Of a stretch of 25,152 bases of DNA, positions 1 to 8,350 are shown piece by piece. Below the pieces are notes generated by a model that was not told where the DNA came from, did not search any database, and saw only the letters and a program-made list of their open reading frames with translations. Position numbers and translations under genes: made by a program. The stretch comes from M3007 sp964392655 (lineage in GTDB: Bacteria; Bacteroidota; Bacteroidia; Chitinophagales; Saprospiraceae). The first letter of the stretch is position 1. The number at the start of each line of letters is the position of its first letter. Location of the stretch: NCBI GenBank assembly GCA_964392655.1, contig CAYMQY010000035.1, positions 1-25,152 on the forward strand, read 5' to 3'.

Positions 1-7
1 TGAATGT

Positions 8-97
8 AAATTGCGGCCTGCATCCAGCAGTTTTTCAAAAAAATTGCGGTACATATCCCGCAATTTTTTTGAAAATTTGCGGCATGGATACCGCAAA
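8..97. promoter_or_regulatory. Three 33-bp-phased dyads (operator-like array)
   Basis: Three copies of a dyad with arms AAATTGCGG / CCGCAATTT and an 8-bp spacer lie one after another. Copy 1 has arms at 8-16 and 25-33 (right arm 7/9 match), copy 2 at 41-49 and 58-66 (perfect 9-bp arms), copy 3 at 76-82 and 91-97 (perfect 7-bp arms). The dyad centres are at 20.5, 53.5 and 86.5, exactly 33 bp or about three helical turns apart, so bound dimers would lie on one DNA face. The third dyad encloses the ATG at 84 of the downstream ATPase gene. Seen directly: symmetry and spacing. Inferred: an autoregulatory operator or a target of the encoded protein; RNA hairpins at the start codon are an alternative. 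Confidence 0.65.
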
Positions 98-1289
98 ATT
101 GACAAAACTGCAACAGCAATCAGACCTGCTTGTCGGTCAGATACCCATGGGGCACCGGCGTTTTTTACTGGACGACATTGCCTGGGATTGGCGCTGCACC
201 GGCATACGCGGCCCACGCGGAGTAGGCAAAACAACCCTGATGCTGCAACGGATGCGGCTTTCTCCGGCATTCCCGGCCTCGGTTTATCTGAGTCTCGACG
301 ATCTGCACTTCAACAGTTTTTCCCTTCGGGATACCGTGGAGGCATTCCGCCGAAACGGCACTACGCATTTCTATCTGGATGAAGTCCATAAATATCCGGG
401 CTGGTCGCAGGAGATCAAAAACCTGTACGATTTTTCCCCCGACATACACCTCGTGTTCACCGGCTCATCGGTAGTGGAATTAAGCCGCCAGGAAGCGGAC
501 CTCAGCCGTCGGGCAGTCATGTACGACTTGCCGGGTCTGTCTTTTCGGGAATACCTGAAATTGGCGCAAATCGCTGATTTCAAGGCTGTCAATCTGGATG
601 ATTTGCTTGCCAACCACCGGCAAATCGCACTCGAGGTGAACCAGGAGATCCGACCTGTCGGGTATTTCAACCAGTACCTCCGGGAAGGCTACTACCCGTT
701 TTTTCTGGAAGAGCCGAAATTGGTGCTCGTGCGTATTCGCCAGGTGGCCAACCTCGTACTGAATCTGGACTTGAGCCTGTCGGAAGGCGTGCGCATCCGA
801 CAGGTGCAAAAAATCGGTCGCCTGCTCCAGTTTATTGCCGACTCCTCGCCCTTTAAACCGAACTATTCCACGATAGCCCGGGCGTTGGAACTGGACCGGG
901 ATACCATCGGGCGCTACTTTGAACACCTGCAACAGGCCCAGTTGGTAGCGCAGGTGCATGCCGAAACACAAAGTCTCGGCGGACTGCAACGCCCGGAGAA
1001 AATCTATCTGGACAACACCAATCTGGCATTTGCGCTCTCGGCAACACAACCCGACCCGGGCACCCTGCGGGAAATATTTTTCCAAAACCAACTGCGGGTG
1101 AAGCACCAGATCACCTGCCCGGCCAAAGGCGATTTTCGGGTAGGTGCCCGTTACACCTTCGAGGTGGGCGGCCCCGGAAAAACGGCCAAACAGATTGCCG
1201 GACTGCCAGACAGTTACCTCGCGCTGGACGACATCGAGTCGGGTTTCGACCGGCAGATACCGCTGTGGTTGTTTGGGTTTTTGTATTAA
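84..1289 (+). CDS. AAA_14 / DUF4143-type ATPase
   Basis: A 401-residue P-loop ATPase of the AAA_14 plus DUF4143 architecture, common in bacterial genomes and of unknown physiological role. The Walker A motif GPRGVGKTT is at residues 43-51 and the Walker B motif FYLDE at about 96-100. A sensor-1-like strand VFTGSS follows, then the family's segment LSRRAVMYDLPGLSFREYL. The C-terminal half holds a winged-helix-like region with YSTIARALELDRDTIGRYF, then the DUF4143 segment with IYLDNTNLAFAL. Length is normal for the family and the gene looks intact. The ATG at 84 is preferred over an in-frame TTG at 69 because it is a standard codon and begins a typical N-terminus. No partner gene is adjacent. 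The phased dyads over its start suggest tight, perhaps self-imposed, control. Confidence 0.88.
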   Translation: MDTAKLTKLQQQSDLLVGQIPMGHRRFLLDDIAWDWRCTGIRGPRGVGKTTLMLQRMRLSPAFPASVYLSLDDLHFNSFSLRDTVEAFRRNGTTHFYLDEVHKYPGWSQEIKNLYDFSPDIHLVFTGSSVVELSRQEADLSRRAVMYDLPGLSFREYLKLAQIADFKAVNLDDLLANHRQIALEVNQEIRPVGYFNQYLREGYYPFFLEEPKLVLVRIRQVANLVLNLDLSLSEGVRIRQVQKIGRLLQFIADSSPFKPNYSTIARALELDRDTIGRYFEHLQQAQLVAQVHAETQSLGGLQRPEKIYLDNTNLAFALSATQPDPGTLREIFFQNQLRVKHQITCPAKGDFRVGARYTFEVGGPGKTAKQIAGLPDSYLALDDIESGFDRQIPLWLFGFLY

Positions 1290-1298
1290 AATAAAAAA

Positions 1299-1328
1299 AC
1301 GCGCCGGAGAGTCTCCCCACCGGCGCGT
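1299..1328. terminator. Bidirectional intrinsic terminator
   Basis: Perfect 9-bp arms ACGCGCCGG (1299-1307) and CCGGCGCGT (1320-1328) enclose a 12-nt loop. An A-run lies just left of the stem and a T-run at 1334-1338 on the right, so the hairpin can terminate transcription from either side. It sits between the convergent ATPase gene and the minus-strand repeat-protein gene. Confidence 0.8.
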
Positions 1329-1368
1329 GCTCTATTTTTCAACTATTCAATATCCGCGGTGAAAAAAC

Positions 1369-4300
1369 CTACTGCCGCGACACCACGAACTTCTGCACCT
1401 GCACGCCATTGTCCGAGCGCACTTCCAGGTTGTACATCCCGGCGGGCAGCGTGCCCACGTCCACGCGGTAGGCAAACGGTCCGGCAGGCACGAATCCGAA
1501 GTCGCCTTCGGCAGCCATGCGACCCGTGAGGTCGCGCACGGCGTAGCGCAGGTTGGCGCCCTCGGTCAGGTCGAAGCGTACCCAGGTTTCCGACACGGCG
1601 GGGTTGGGCGCCAGACGCAGCGACTGCAGTTTGCCATCCAGATCGTTGGTGCTCACGAACACCGGCAGCGGGAAGGTCGTGCCGTCGGTCAGGGCCACCC
1701 ACACCTCGAAGCCGGGCTGGCCGGCGAGGAAACCGGAGGCAAACACCGTAGCCGCCTGACCGCCAAGGCTCGACACATTGGCCGTGTACGACTGCACGAT
1801 GGTGTTGTTGTCGTTGGCCGGTGTCACCTGCACGATGTAGTTCGAGGCAGGCACCGACACGTAGTTCGAAAACTCACCGAACGAAATGTTGTCGAACAAA
1901 ATCCCACCGGCGGGCACCTGCACATCCACTTCGGGCGCGTCGGGCGCACCGTGGAACAGGGCGAGGTCCACCGTGCCCGCGCTTTGCGAGCGGTCGCGGC
2001 CGTCGGCATTCACGTACAACTGGAACGGCTTGGTCGGGTCGCCGACCACGCCGGCGGCCATGATCACATAGGTTTTGCCAATATCCAGCCCGCCCACNNN
2101 NNNNNNNNNNNNNNNNNNNNNNNNNNNNNNNNNNNNNNNNNNNNNNNNNNNNNNNNNNNNNNNNNNNNNNNNNNNNNNNNNNNNNNNNNNNNNNNNNTCA
2201 CCGGCAGCCACCACGAGGTAGGTTTTGCCGTTTTCCAGCGTGGCCGTCGTGCTGTAAAATGCCTGGGCCGCCGAGGTGCTGTTCCCGGGCGCAACTGCCA
2301 GCGTGATGGGTACGCCGGCCGGCAGGTACCCGAACGACGTGGCTTGCAGGAACTCAAAATCGTTGAGCACCGGGAAGTTGTTGGCATACACGTCCACGGT
2401 CGGGCTGGGGGCGTTGTGCACGATTTGCACGCGGGCCACCGGCGAGAACGGAAGCTCCACCACGGTACCGTTGGGCAGGGCCGCAAACAGGCCGAAGCCC
2501 GGTGTGTTGCCGAGGAATCCGCTGGCAAATACGCGGATCGCCTGACCGTCCAGCGCCTCCAGATCGGCGCGGAAGGTGGCTACGATCTGATCCACACCGG
2601 CGGGTTTGATGTCAAGGTAATAGCCGTTGAGTGCCGGCAAATCCAGGTAGGGCGTGAACACACCGTATTGCAGGTTCGACACCAAGGGGCCGTCGAGGCG
2701 CTCCACTACATCCACTGTCGGCGCATCGGGCGAGCCGTGCAGCACGCTCACGCCGACTTGTCCGGCCGGGGCCGTTTCGCGGGAATTGTCATCCACCACG
2801 AGGGTGAACGGACGGGTCGGGTTGCCGACCACACCAATAGCCATTACGCCGTTGGTGCTGCCTTCAGCGAGGTTCACGTCGAACGTAGCGAGCACATCCG
2901 CCGAGGACGTGCTGTTTGCCAGTGCAACGCCGAAAGCGATATCGCGGTCGGCAGGTACGTCAATGTACGGCGTGGCCGTGCGGAAGGCGAAATTGTCAAT
3001 CAGTAAGGTGTTTCCGGCATACACATCCACCGTCGGGTTGGGCGAATTGTGGATCACCTGTACGCGGGCCGTCGGGGTCAGCGGGAGTTCCACGATGTCG
3101 CCGTTGGGCAGGGCTGCAAACAGGCCGAAAGCCGGTGTACCGCCCAGCAGGCCGCTGGCAAACACATATCCGGCGTTGCCGGCAAGGCCGCTCAGGTCGG
3201 CGCGGAACGAAGCCACGACGTTGGGGTTTCCGGCGACGCGCACGGCAAAGTCGTATTTGTCGGGCGTAAGGCCGAGGTACGGCGTGTACTGGCCGTAGGA
3301 CAGGTTCGAAATCACATTGTCGGCCACAAAAACCGCGTCTACATCCACTGCCGGCGCATTGGTGGAACCGTGCAGCACGGCGATGTCCACGTTGTTCGGG
3401 TTGGCGGACGTTTCCTGTCCGGTTGGGTTGATAATCAGATCAAACGGCGTGGTCGGGTTGCCCACGATACCGGAAGCCGTTACGATGTAGGTTTTGCCTT
3501 CTTCCAGGTTCACGTTGAACGTGGCGATGGCATCGGTGGCCGAGGTGCTGTTGCCCGGGGCAATGCCCAGCGCAATGTCCACGCCGGCGGGTACATCGAT
3601 GAACGGTGTGGCCGTGCGGTAAGTAAAATCGTCGATCAGCAGGTCGTCGTTGGCGTACACGTCCACCACCGGCGAAGGACTGTTGTGAATCACCTGAACA
3701 CGGGCAAACTTGGGCGCCGTCACCAGCGGCAGTTCGAGCACCGTGCCGTCGGCCAGCGCCGCAAACAAACCGAAGCCCGGGGTGCCGTTGAGCAGGCCGC
3801 TCGCGAAAACGCGGGCAGCGCCTCCGGCCAAACCGCTCAGGTCGGCCCGATAGGTAGCCAGTACATCACTGGTTCCGGCAGGCAATACCTGCACTAAGTA
3901 CGATGCTGCGGGCACGCTGAAATAATCCGTGAAATCCGGGTACGAAAGGCCGTTGATGATCGTGCCTACACCCACCACGGCTACATCCACCGAGGGCGCG
4001 TCGGGCGAGCCATGCGTTACGTTAAATTCTACGTTGTTGGGGTCGAGTGCGGCTTCGCGGGCATCGGCATCCACCACGAGGGTGAACGGCGTGCCTGGGT
4101 TGCCGACGATACCGGTAGCCATTACAGCGTAGGTGCCGCCTTCGTCAAGATTTACGTCGAACGAAGCCAGCGCATCCGAAGCGGACGTGCTGTTTTCGCC
4201 GGCAATGCCCAGCGTGATGTCGCGGTCGGCGGGCACGTCAATAAACGGCGTGGCCGTGCGGAAGGCGAAGTTGTCGAGCAGCAGCGTATTTCCGGCGTAC

Positions 4301-6318
4301 ACGTCCACGGTCGGGTCGGGGCTGTTGTGAATCACCTGGAGGCGTGCCGTCGGGGTCAGCGGCAGTTCGAGCACCGTGCCGTTGGGCAGGGCAGCAAACA
4401 AACCGAAAGCAGGCGTTCCGCCCAAAAATCCACTGGCAAACACATATGCAGCGCCACCGGCCAGACCACTCAGGTCGGCGCGGAACGAAGCCACCACAGT
4501 TGGGTTTCCGGCTGCGCGCACGGCGAAATCGTACTTGGCAGGCGGCAGGCTGAGGTAGGGGGTAAATTCGCCGTAGGCCAGATTCGAGATAGCGTTGTTG
4601 GCTACAAAAACGGCGTCCACATCCACTGCCGGAGCGTTGGGCGAACCATGCAACACGGCGATATCCACGTCGCCGGAATTGGCGGCAGCCTCGCGGCCGG
4701 CATCATTGACGACCAGCGTAAACGGCGTATTGGGGTTGCCCACCACGCCGGAAGCGGTCACGATGTAGGTTTTTCCTGTTTCCAGATTTACATCAAACGG
4801 GGCGATCACATCGGCGACCGATGCGCTGTTTTCCAGAGCTACACCCAGCGTGATGTCGCGGTCGGCAGGCACGTCAATGAACGGCGTGGCCGCGCGGAAG
4901 GCGAAATTATCGAGCAACAAGGTGTTGCCTGCGTACACATCTACAGTCGGTTCGGGGCTGTTGTGGATCACCTGCACGCGGGCAGTCGGGGTCAGCGGCA
5001 GTTCGAGCACCGTGCCGTCGGGCAGGGTTGCGAACAGACCGAAGGCGGGCGTGCCGCCCAGCAAACCACTGGCAAACACGTATGCAGCGCCGCCTTTCAG
5101 GCCGCTGAGATCGGCGCGGAAGGAAGCCACCACATCCGGGTCGCCGGCAGCACGTACGGCAAAGTCGTATTTGGCCGGGGGCAAACCGAGGTATCCGGTA
5201 TTTTCGCCGTAAGCCAGATTGGTAATCACGTCGTTGGCCACAAGCACCGCGTCCACATCCACCGCCGGAGCGTTGGTGGAACCGTGCAGTACGGCGATGT
5301 CCACATTGTTCGTATCGCTTGCCGCCTCGCGGCCGGCATCGTTTATCAGCAGGGTAAACGGCGTGTTCGGATCGCCCACGATGCCCGAAGCGGTCACGAT
5401 GTAGGTTTTTCCATTGTCCAGGTTCACGTCAAACGTAGCAATCGAAGAAGCGGCGGAAGTACTGGTATCGGCAGCAATGCCGAGCGTAATGTCCACGCCG
5501 GCAGGCACAAAAATGAACGGGGTAGCGGTGCGGTATTCAAAATTGTCGAGCAGGAGGTCGGCATTGGCGTACACGTCCACGGTCGGCGAGGGGCTGTTGT
5601 GGATCACCTGCACGCGGGCTACCGGGGCAGCGGGCAGTTCCACCACCGTGCCGTCGGGCAGGGCGGCGAACAGACCGAAGGCCGGGCTGCCGCCGAGCAA
5701 GCCACTTGCGAACACGCGCAGGGCCGCGCCGTTGAGGCCGGTCAGGTCGGCCTTGAACGTTTGCACGATGGCATCATTGCCGGCCGGTTTGATGTCGAGG
5801 TAATACACGCCCGGGTCCACGCTCAGGTAGGGCGTGAACTGCCCATAGGCAATGTTCGACACGATTTTGCCGCCGGTGCGTACCACCACATCCACCGCCG
5901 GCGCGTCGGGCGAGCCGTGTAGCACGTTCAGGTCCACCTTGGCGGGGTTGCCGGCCGATTCGCGGGCGGCATCGTCGGCAATGAGGGTGAACGGCGTGTT
6001 CGGGTCGCCCACTAAGCCGGAAGCCGTGACGGCATACGTTTTGCCCGACTCGAAGGTCACGGGAAACGTCGCGATAGCGTCGGCCACGGAGCTGCTGTTG
6101 CCCGGCGCCACAGCCACGGAGAGCGGCAGGCCGGCAGGCAAATCGAGGAACGGCGTAGCCGAGCGGAACTCGAAGTCGTCGAGTGCCAGTGCGCCGTTCA
6201 CATAAATATCCACGGTGGGATCGGGTGCGTTGTGGATGATCTGCACGCGGGCTGTTTGGGCCGTCGCGCCGATTACCAGCAACATGGAGGCAAAAAATGC
6301 CGTGAGTAACGATTTCAT
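1369..6318 (-). CDS. Secreted DUF4397-repeat protein with T9SS sorting domain
   Basis: A very long secreted protein, 1649 codons as assembled including 33 unknown residues. An N-terminal signal peptide (about residues 1-21, ending GATAQT) is followed by tandem units that each begin ARVQ(V/I)IHN. Each unit contains two beta-rich halves, the second starting at V(L/F)HGS(P/T)(D/N)AP, as in DUF4397 proteins. Unit starts at 6252, 5619, 4983, 4347, 3705, 3069 and 2436 give periods of 211-214 residues; an eighth unit is partly preserved beyond the gap. The last roughly 85 residues (LAPNP..., GRMAAEGDF, LPAGMYNLEV, QKFVVSRQ) form a type-A type IX secretion C-terminal domain. The protein is therefore predicted to be exported and attached to or released from the cell surface. 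Its ligand is unknown; an adhesin or surface-layer role is only a guess. The 100-N gap means the true length is longer. Confidence 0.9.
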   Translation of the reverse strand: MKSLLTAFFASMLLVIGATAQTARVQIIHNAPDPTVDIYVNGALALDDFEFRSATPFLDLPAGLPLSVAVAPGNSSSVADAIATFPVTFESGKTYAVTASGLVGDPNTPFTLIADDAARESAGNPAKVDLNVLHGSPDAPAVDVVVRTGGKIVSNIAYGQFTPYLSVDPGVYYLDIKPAGNDAIVQTFKADLTGLNGAALRVFASGLLGGSPAFGLFAALPDGTVVELPAAPVARVQVIHNSPSPTVDVYANADLLLDNFEYRTATPFIFVPAGVDITLGIAADTSTSAASSIATFDVNLDNGKTYIVTASGIVGDPNTPFTLLINDAGREAASDTNNVDIAVLHGSTNAPAVDVDAVLVANDVITNLAYGENTGYLGLPPAKYDFAVRAAGDPDVVASFRADLSGLKGGAAYVFASGLLGGTPAFGLFATLPDGTVLELPLTPTARVQVIHNSPEPTVDVYAGNTLLLDNFAFRAATPFIDVPADRDITLGVALENSASVADVIAPFDVNLETGKTYIVTASGVVGNPNTPFTLVVNDAGREAAANSGDVDIAVLHGSPNAPAVDVDAVFVANNAISNLAYGEFTPYLSLPPAKYDFAVRAAGNPTVVASFRADLSGLAGGAAYVFASGFLGGTPAFGLFAALPNGTVLELPLTPTARLQVIHNSPDPTVDVYAGNTLLLDNFAFRTATPFIDVPADRDITLGIAGENSTSASDALASFDVNLDEGGTYAVMATGIVGNPGTPFTLVVDADAREAALDPNNVEFNVTHGSPDAPSVDVAVVGVGTIINGLSYPDFTDYFSVPAASYLVQVLPAGTSDVLATYRADLSGLAGGAARVFASGLLNGTPGFGLFAALADGTVLELPLVTAPKFARVQVIHNSPSPVVDVYANDDLLIDDFTYRTATPFIDVPAGVDIALGIAPGNSTSATDAIATFNVNLEEGKTYIVTASGIVGNPTTPFDLIINPTGQETSANPNNVDIAVLHGSTNAPAVDVDAVFVADNVISNLSYGQYTPYLGLTPDKYDFAVRVAGNPNVVASFRADLSGLAGNAGYVFASGLLGGTPAFGLFAALPNGDIVELPLTPTARVQVIHNSPNPTVDVYAGNTLLIDNFAFRTATPYIDVPADRDIAFGVALANSTSSADVLATFDVNLAEGSTNGVMAIGVVGNPTRPFTLVVDDNSRETAPAGQVGVSVLHGSPDAPTVDVVERLDGPLVSNLQYGVFTPYLDLPALNGYYLDIKPAGVDQIVATFRADLEALDGQAIRVFASGFLGNTPGFGLFAALPNGTVVELPFSPVARVQIVHNAPSPTVDVYANNFPVLNDFEFLQATSFGYLPAGVPITLAVAPGNSTSAAQAFYSTTATLENGKTYLVVAAGXXXXXXXXXXXXXXXXXXXXXXXXXXXXXXXXXXVGGLDIGKTYVIMAAGVVGDPTKPFQLYVNADGRDRSQSAGTVDLALFHGAPDAPEVDVQVPAGGILFDNISFGEFSNYVSVPASNYIVQVTPANDNNTIVQSYTANVSSLGGQAATVFASGFLAGQPGFEVWVALTDGTTFPLPVFVSTNDLDGKLQSLRLAPNPAVSETWVRFDLTEGANLRYAVRDLTGRMAAEGDFGFVPAGPFAYRVDVGTLPAGMYNLEVRSDNGVQVQKFVVSRQ
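2098..2197. other. Assembly gap of 100 N
   Basis: Exactly 100 undetermined bases inside the repeat-protein gene. The flanks are in the same frame, but both are the same part of a repeat unit (the GKTY motif), so the real missing sequence should be about one unit, not 100 bases. Confidence 0.97.
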
Positions 6319-6543
6319 GATGTGGAAAGATTGGTTAAAAACTCGGTTTCGAATGGAGGGTAAACACGGTTTGTCTAATCATGTTCCGATTGAATGTATC
6401 TTTGGTTCAACAAAAGTTTTGTGTTTGCTAATATTGGGCAGGAAGGGAAAAAAGCGGGAAGAGGCGTGAACAATGGGGGAGGGGAGGGCACCCATGTCTT
6501 GTAATCCTCAAAGCACCGTACTTTTCCCCCTTCAAAATCCGCC
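6319..6543. other. Divergent intergenic region, weak promoter candidates only
   Basis: This 225-bp stretch separates the minus-strand repeat protein from the plus-strand membrane protein. It holds one exact match to the Bacteroidota -7 element on the plus strand (TATCTTTG, 6397-6404) without a well-spaced TTG, and a 13-bp palindrome ACAAAAGTTTTGT at 6410-6422. The minus strand shows only an imperfect -7 candidate within that palindrome. No small gene or RNA could be recognised. Confidence 0.3.
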
Positions 6544-7773
6544 ATGCGCTACCACCACCGTACCGCCCTTCTTTTCACTGCCGTACTCGTCGAAGTACTC
6601 TGCCAGACGCACTGGCTCGGGCTGTACGACAAGCGCATTGTGTCGGTCGTTTACCTTGCCGCCGGAATAGCCGTGGGCGTCCTGGTCATGCTGCGACAAA
6701 ACAGCCGGCCTTTGCCGCCTGCCGCGGACAACCGATGGGTCATTGCCGGCGCGACAACGCTGTTTTTGTGTCTGGCCGGCTACACCGTGGTGCAGGCACA
6801 GGAAATTTTCCGCACAGTGCCGTTGGACTACCGCACTGCCGACATGCTGCCCGTCATCTCGGTCATGGGCGAACGGCTGCTGCACGGCGAGCCGGTGTAC
6901 GCCCCGATTCCAGAAATCTGGAACGGCGTGCAACCGGTGTACCTGCCGGCTATGTGGCTGGCCTACCTGCCCGCAGTGGCCGGCGGCTTTGACCTGCGCT
7001 GGGTGTCGGTGTTTTTTGTGTTGGCAGCCGTGGCGCTGCCGTTCGTGTGGCGACCGTTGCAAACCCGGCGGTTATGGCCGGCGCTGTTGGTTGTCGTTCC
7101 GGCGGCCTTGCTTTTTTGGCATTTTCTGGAGCGCGACACGGTGCTGCTGTCCATGACCGAAGAGGCGGTGGTGGCGGGTTTCTACGTGCTGCTCGCCGTG
7201 GCGCTGTGGCGCGGCAACCCCTGGCTGACCGGCGCGGCGCTGGCGCTGGCGGCCTTGTCGCGCTACAGTTTTGGCCCCTGGATACCTGCCTGGCTGGCCT
7301 GCGAGTTTTTTTTCCGATCCAGGAAAAACGCCCTGATCGCGGCGGGCACGGCTGCGGCATTCGGGATTTCCCTCCTGGCACTCACCGGCGCGCTGTGGCA
7401 TCCGGATGTGTTTCTGGCCTTGCCGAAAAAATACCTCGAAGTGGCGCTGGCAGAAAAAGATGCCTGGGCCATTGACCCGGTCATCGCCGGAAACCTCGGA
7501 CTGGCGAAGTTTTTTTCCAAAGCCGACCTCGCGCAGTTGTACACCCTCAACTACCTGTTCAGTTTCGGCGTACCGCTGTTGTTTTTGGCGTTATTCCGGC
7601 GTTTTCCGCACCGGTTCGAGCCGTCGCTGTTCGGGTTGGGTTTGCTGAAAATTACCCTGACCATTGTGCTCAACCTGCTGGTCATTCCCTGGCCCTATCT
7701 GTTCTATCCTTCGGCGTTTTTATCGCTGGCTATCCTCGCCATTTACACGCAGCCATCAGCCAACAGCCAATAG
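6544..7773 (+). CDS. Polytopic membrane protein, GT-C glycosyltransferase-like
   Basis: A 409-residue, very hydrophobic protein with roughly ten membrane segments. Recognisable ones are near residues 8-25, 33-50, 65-85, 145-170, 180-200, 225-250, 275-295 and in the C-terminal third. Between the early segments lies an exposed loop with DYRTADMLPVISVMGERLL and a following Y/P-rich stretch (GEPVYAPIPE, VQPVYLPAMWL). This arrangement resembles integral-membrane GT-C glycosyltransferases (GT87/DUF2029-like), where an early-loop aspartate is catalytic. If that is right it would transfer a sugar from a lipid-phosphate donor on the periplasmic side. The similarity is of layout, not a firm family match. 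The start codon ATG follows a divergent intergenic region. The last residues (QPSANSQ) are encoded by a heptanucleotide tandem repeat, so the natural C-terminus may have drifted. Confidence 0.55.
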   Translation: MRYHHRTALLFTAVLVEVLCQTHWLGLYDKRIVSVVYLAAGIAVGVLVMLRQNSRPLPPAADNRWVIAGATTLFLCLAGYTVVQAQEIFRTVPLDYRTADMLPVISVMGERLLHGEPVYAPIPEIWNGVQPVYLPAMWLAYLPAVAGGFDLRWVSVFFVLAAVALPFVWRPLQTRRLWPALLVVVPAALLFWHFLERDTVLLSMTEEAVVAGFYVLLAVALWRGNPWLTGAALALAALSRYSFGPWIPAWLACEFFFRSRKNALIAAGTAAAFGISLLALTGALWHPDVFLALPKKYLEVALAEKDAWAIDPVIAGNLGLAKFFSKADLAQLYTLNYLFSFGVPLLFLALFRRFPHRFEPSLFGLGLLKITLTIVLNLLVIPWPYLFYPSAFLSLAILAIYTQPSANSQ

Positions 7774-7778
7774 CCAAC
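7751..7778. repeat. Heptanucleotide tandem repeat AGCCAAN
   Basis: Four consecutive 7-bp units (AGCCATC, AGCCAAC, AGCCAAT, AGCCAAC) are followed by a degenerate fifth unit (GGTTAAC) and another AGCC. The repeat carries the final codons and stop of the upstream membrane-protein gene. Confidence 0.75.
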
Positions 7779-7792
7779 GGTTAACAGCCCCC

Positions 7793-8290
7793 TCAATTCT
7801 CCGGTTTCAACTGCTTGATGATACCCATCAGGTCGAGTTCCTGCCAGGTGCGGTGAATTTTCCCGGCCTTCATGTCGTAGATCAGGATACCCGTGGAGTT
7901 GAAATGTTTGCCTGTAGGTTGTACGCCAAATGCATAGCCGACATGAATGGCCGAAACTTCGTACCGGAGGGCCACCTGCTTGTCGGTGGCGAACAGGTGG
8001 GTTATGGTGAAGTGGGCATCCTTGAACGCTCTCTGGTAAAAATGCACGAATTCGCGCATGCCTTCGATGCCGGTAGTCTGGTCGGGCCGGAGCGGATTGC
8101 CGTCGGCCCAATCCGGGGCGAACACGCGCTCCAGCAGTTCTTCGTTGCGGTTGTGGTTCCAGCCCTCTTCGAACCAGAGGCGGACGGTTTCGGCATTTTT
8201 GTCCGCCATGCGGAGGTGGCGGGAGGCTGTGCATTGGCAGAGCAGCGCCATGCACAGCACCGATGCGGCAAAGACGTTCAAGTTTTTCAT
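7793..8290 (-). CDS. SnoaL/NTF2-like ester-cyclase-family lipoprotein
   Basis: A 165-residue protein with a hydrophobic N-terminus ending LLCQC, which looks like a lipoprotein signal although glutamine before the cysteine is unusual. The mature part fits the SnoaL-like polyketide-cyclase/NTF2 fold: an initial helix ETVRLWFEEGWNHNRNEELLERVFAPDW, then GIEGMREFVHFYQRAFKDAHFTITHLF, and the strands VALRYEVSAIH, GKHFNSTGILIYDMKAGKI and HRTWQELD. Proteins of this kind are small barrel-like hydrolases, cyclases or binding proteins, and no substrate can be named. The ATG at 8290 is preferred over a GTG two codons upstream (8296). A well-formed Bacteroidota promoter lies just upstream. It is transcribed divergently from the magnesium ATPase; no functional link is evident. 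Confidence 0.8.
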   Translation of the reverse strand: MKNLNVFAASVLCMALLCQCTASRHLRMADKNAETVRLWFEEGWNHNRNEELLERVFAPDWADGNPLRPDQTTGIEGMREFVHFYQRAFKDAHFTITHLFATDKQVALRYEVSAIHVGYAFGVQPTGKHFNSTGILIYDMKAGKIHRTWQELDLMGIIKQLKPEN

Positions 8291-8312
8291 ACGCACGGAA
8301 GTTTTGTTTGGC

Positions 8313-8342
8313 CAAATGTACTCCTTGCGGGTTGAATGTCAA
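8313..8342 (-). promoter_or_regulatory. Bacteroidota-type promoter for the SnoaL-like gene
   Basis: Reading the minus strand, TTG (8342-8340) is followed by a 19-nt spacer and TACATTTG (8320-8313), an exact match to TAnnTTTG. The start codon at 8290 is 22 nt further on. Both elements and the spacing fit the known Bacteroidota primary-sigma consensus. Confidence 0.6.
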
Positions 8343-8350
8343 TATGTTTG
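8343..8350 (+). promoter_or_regulatory. Candidate -7 element for the magnesium ATPase gene
   Basis: TATGTTTG matches TAnnTTTG exactly and lies 42 nt upstream of the ATG at 8393. The nearest upstream TTG (8325-8327) gives a short 15-nt spacer, so the -33 element is weak. The site abuts the -33 element of the divergent promoter. Confidence 0.4.

Noticed and set aside
11..382. A 123-codon plus-strand open frame overlapping the ATPase start
   Set aside because: It lies in another frame over the Walker A region of a convincing ATPase, with low-complexity translation and no family resemblance.
1951..3006. A 351-codon plus-strand open frame spanning the gap
   Set aside because: It runs through undetermined bases and is antisense to the repeat protein.
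4012..5922. A 636-codon open frame on the plus strand
   Set aside because: It is antisense to the DUF4397 repeats; periodic codon-biased sequence keeps the opposite strand free of stops. The translation is repetitive, His/Gly/Arg-rich and has no recognisable fold.
2436..6252. CRISPR-like or transposon-like reading of the periodic repeats
   Set aside because: The repeats are about 636 bp, in frame, and diverge as protein-coding units with silent differences.
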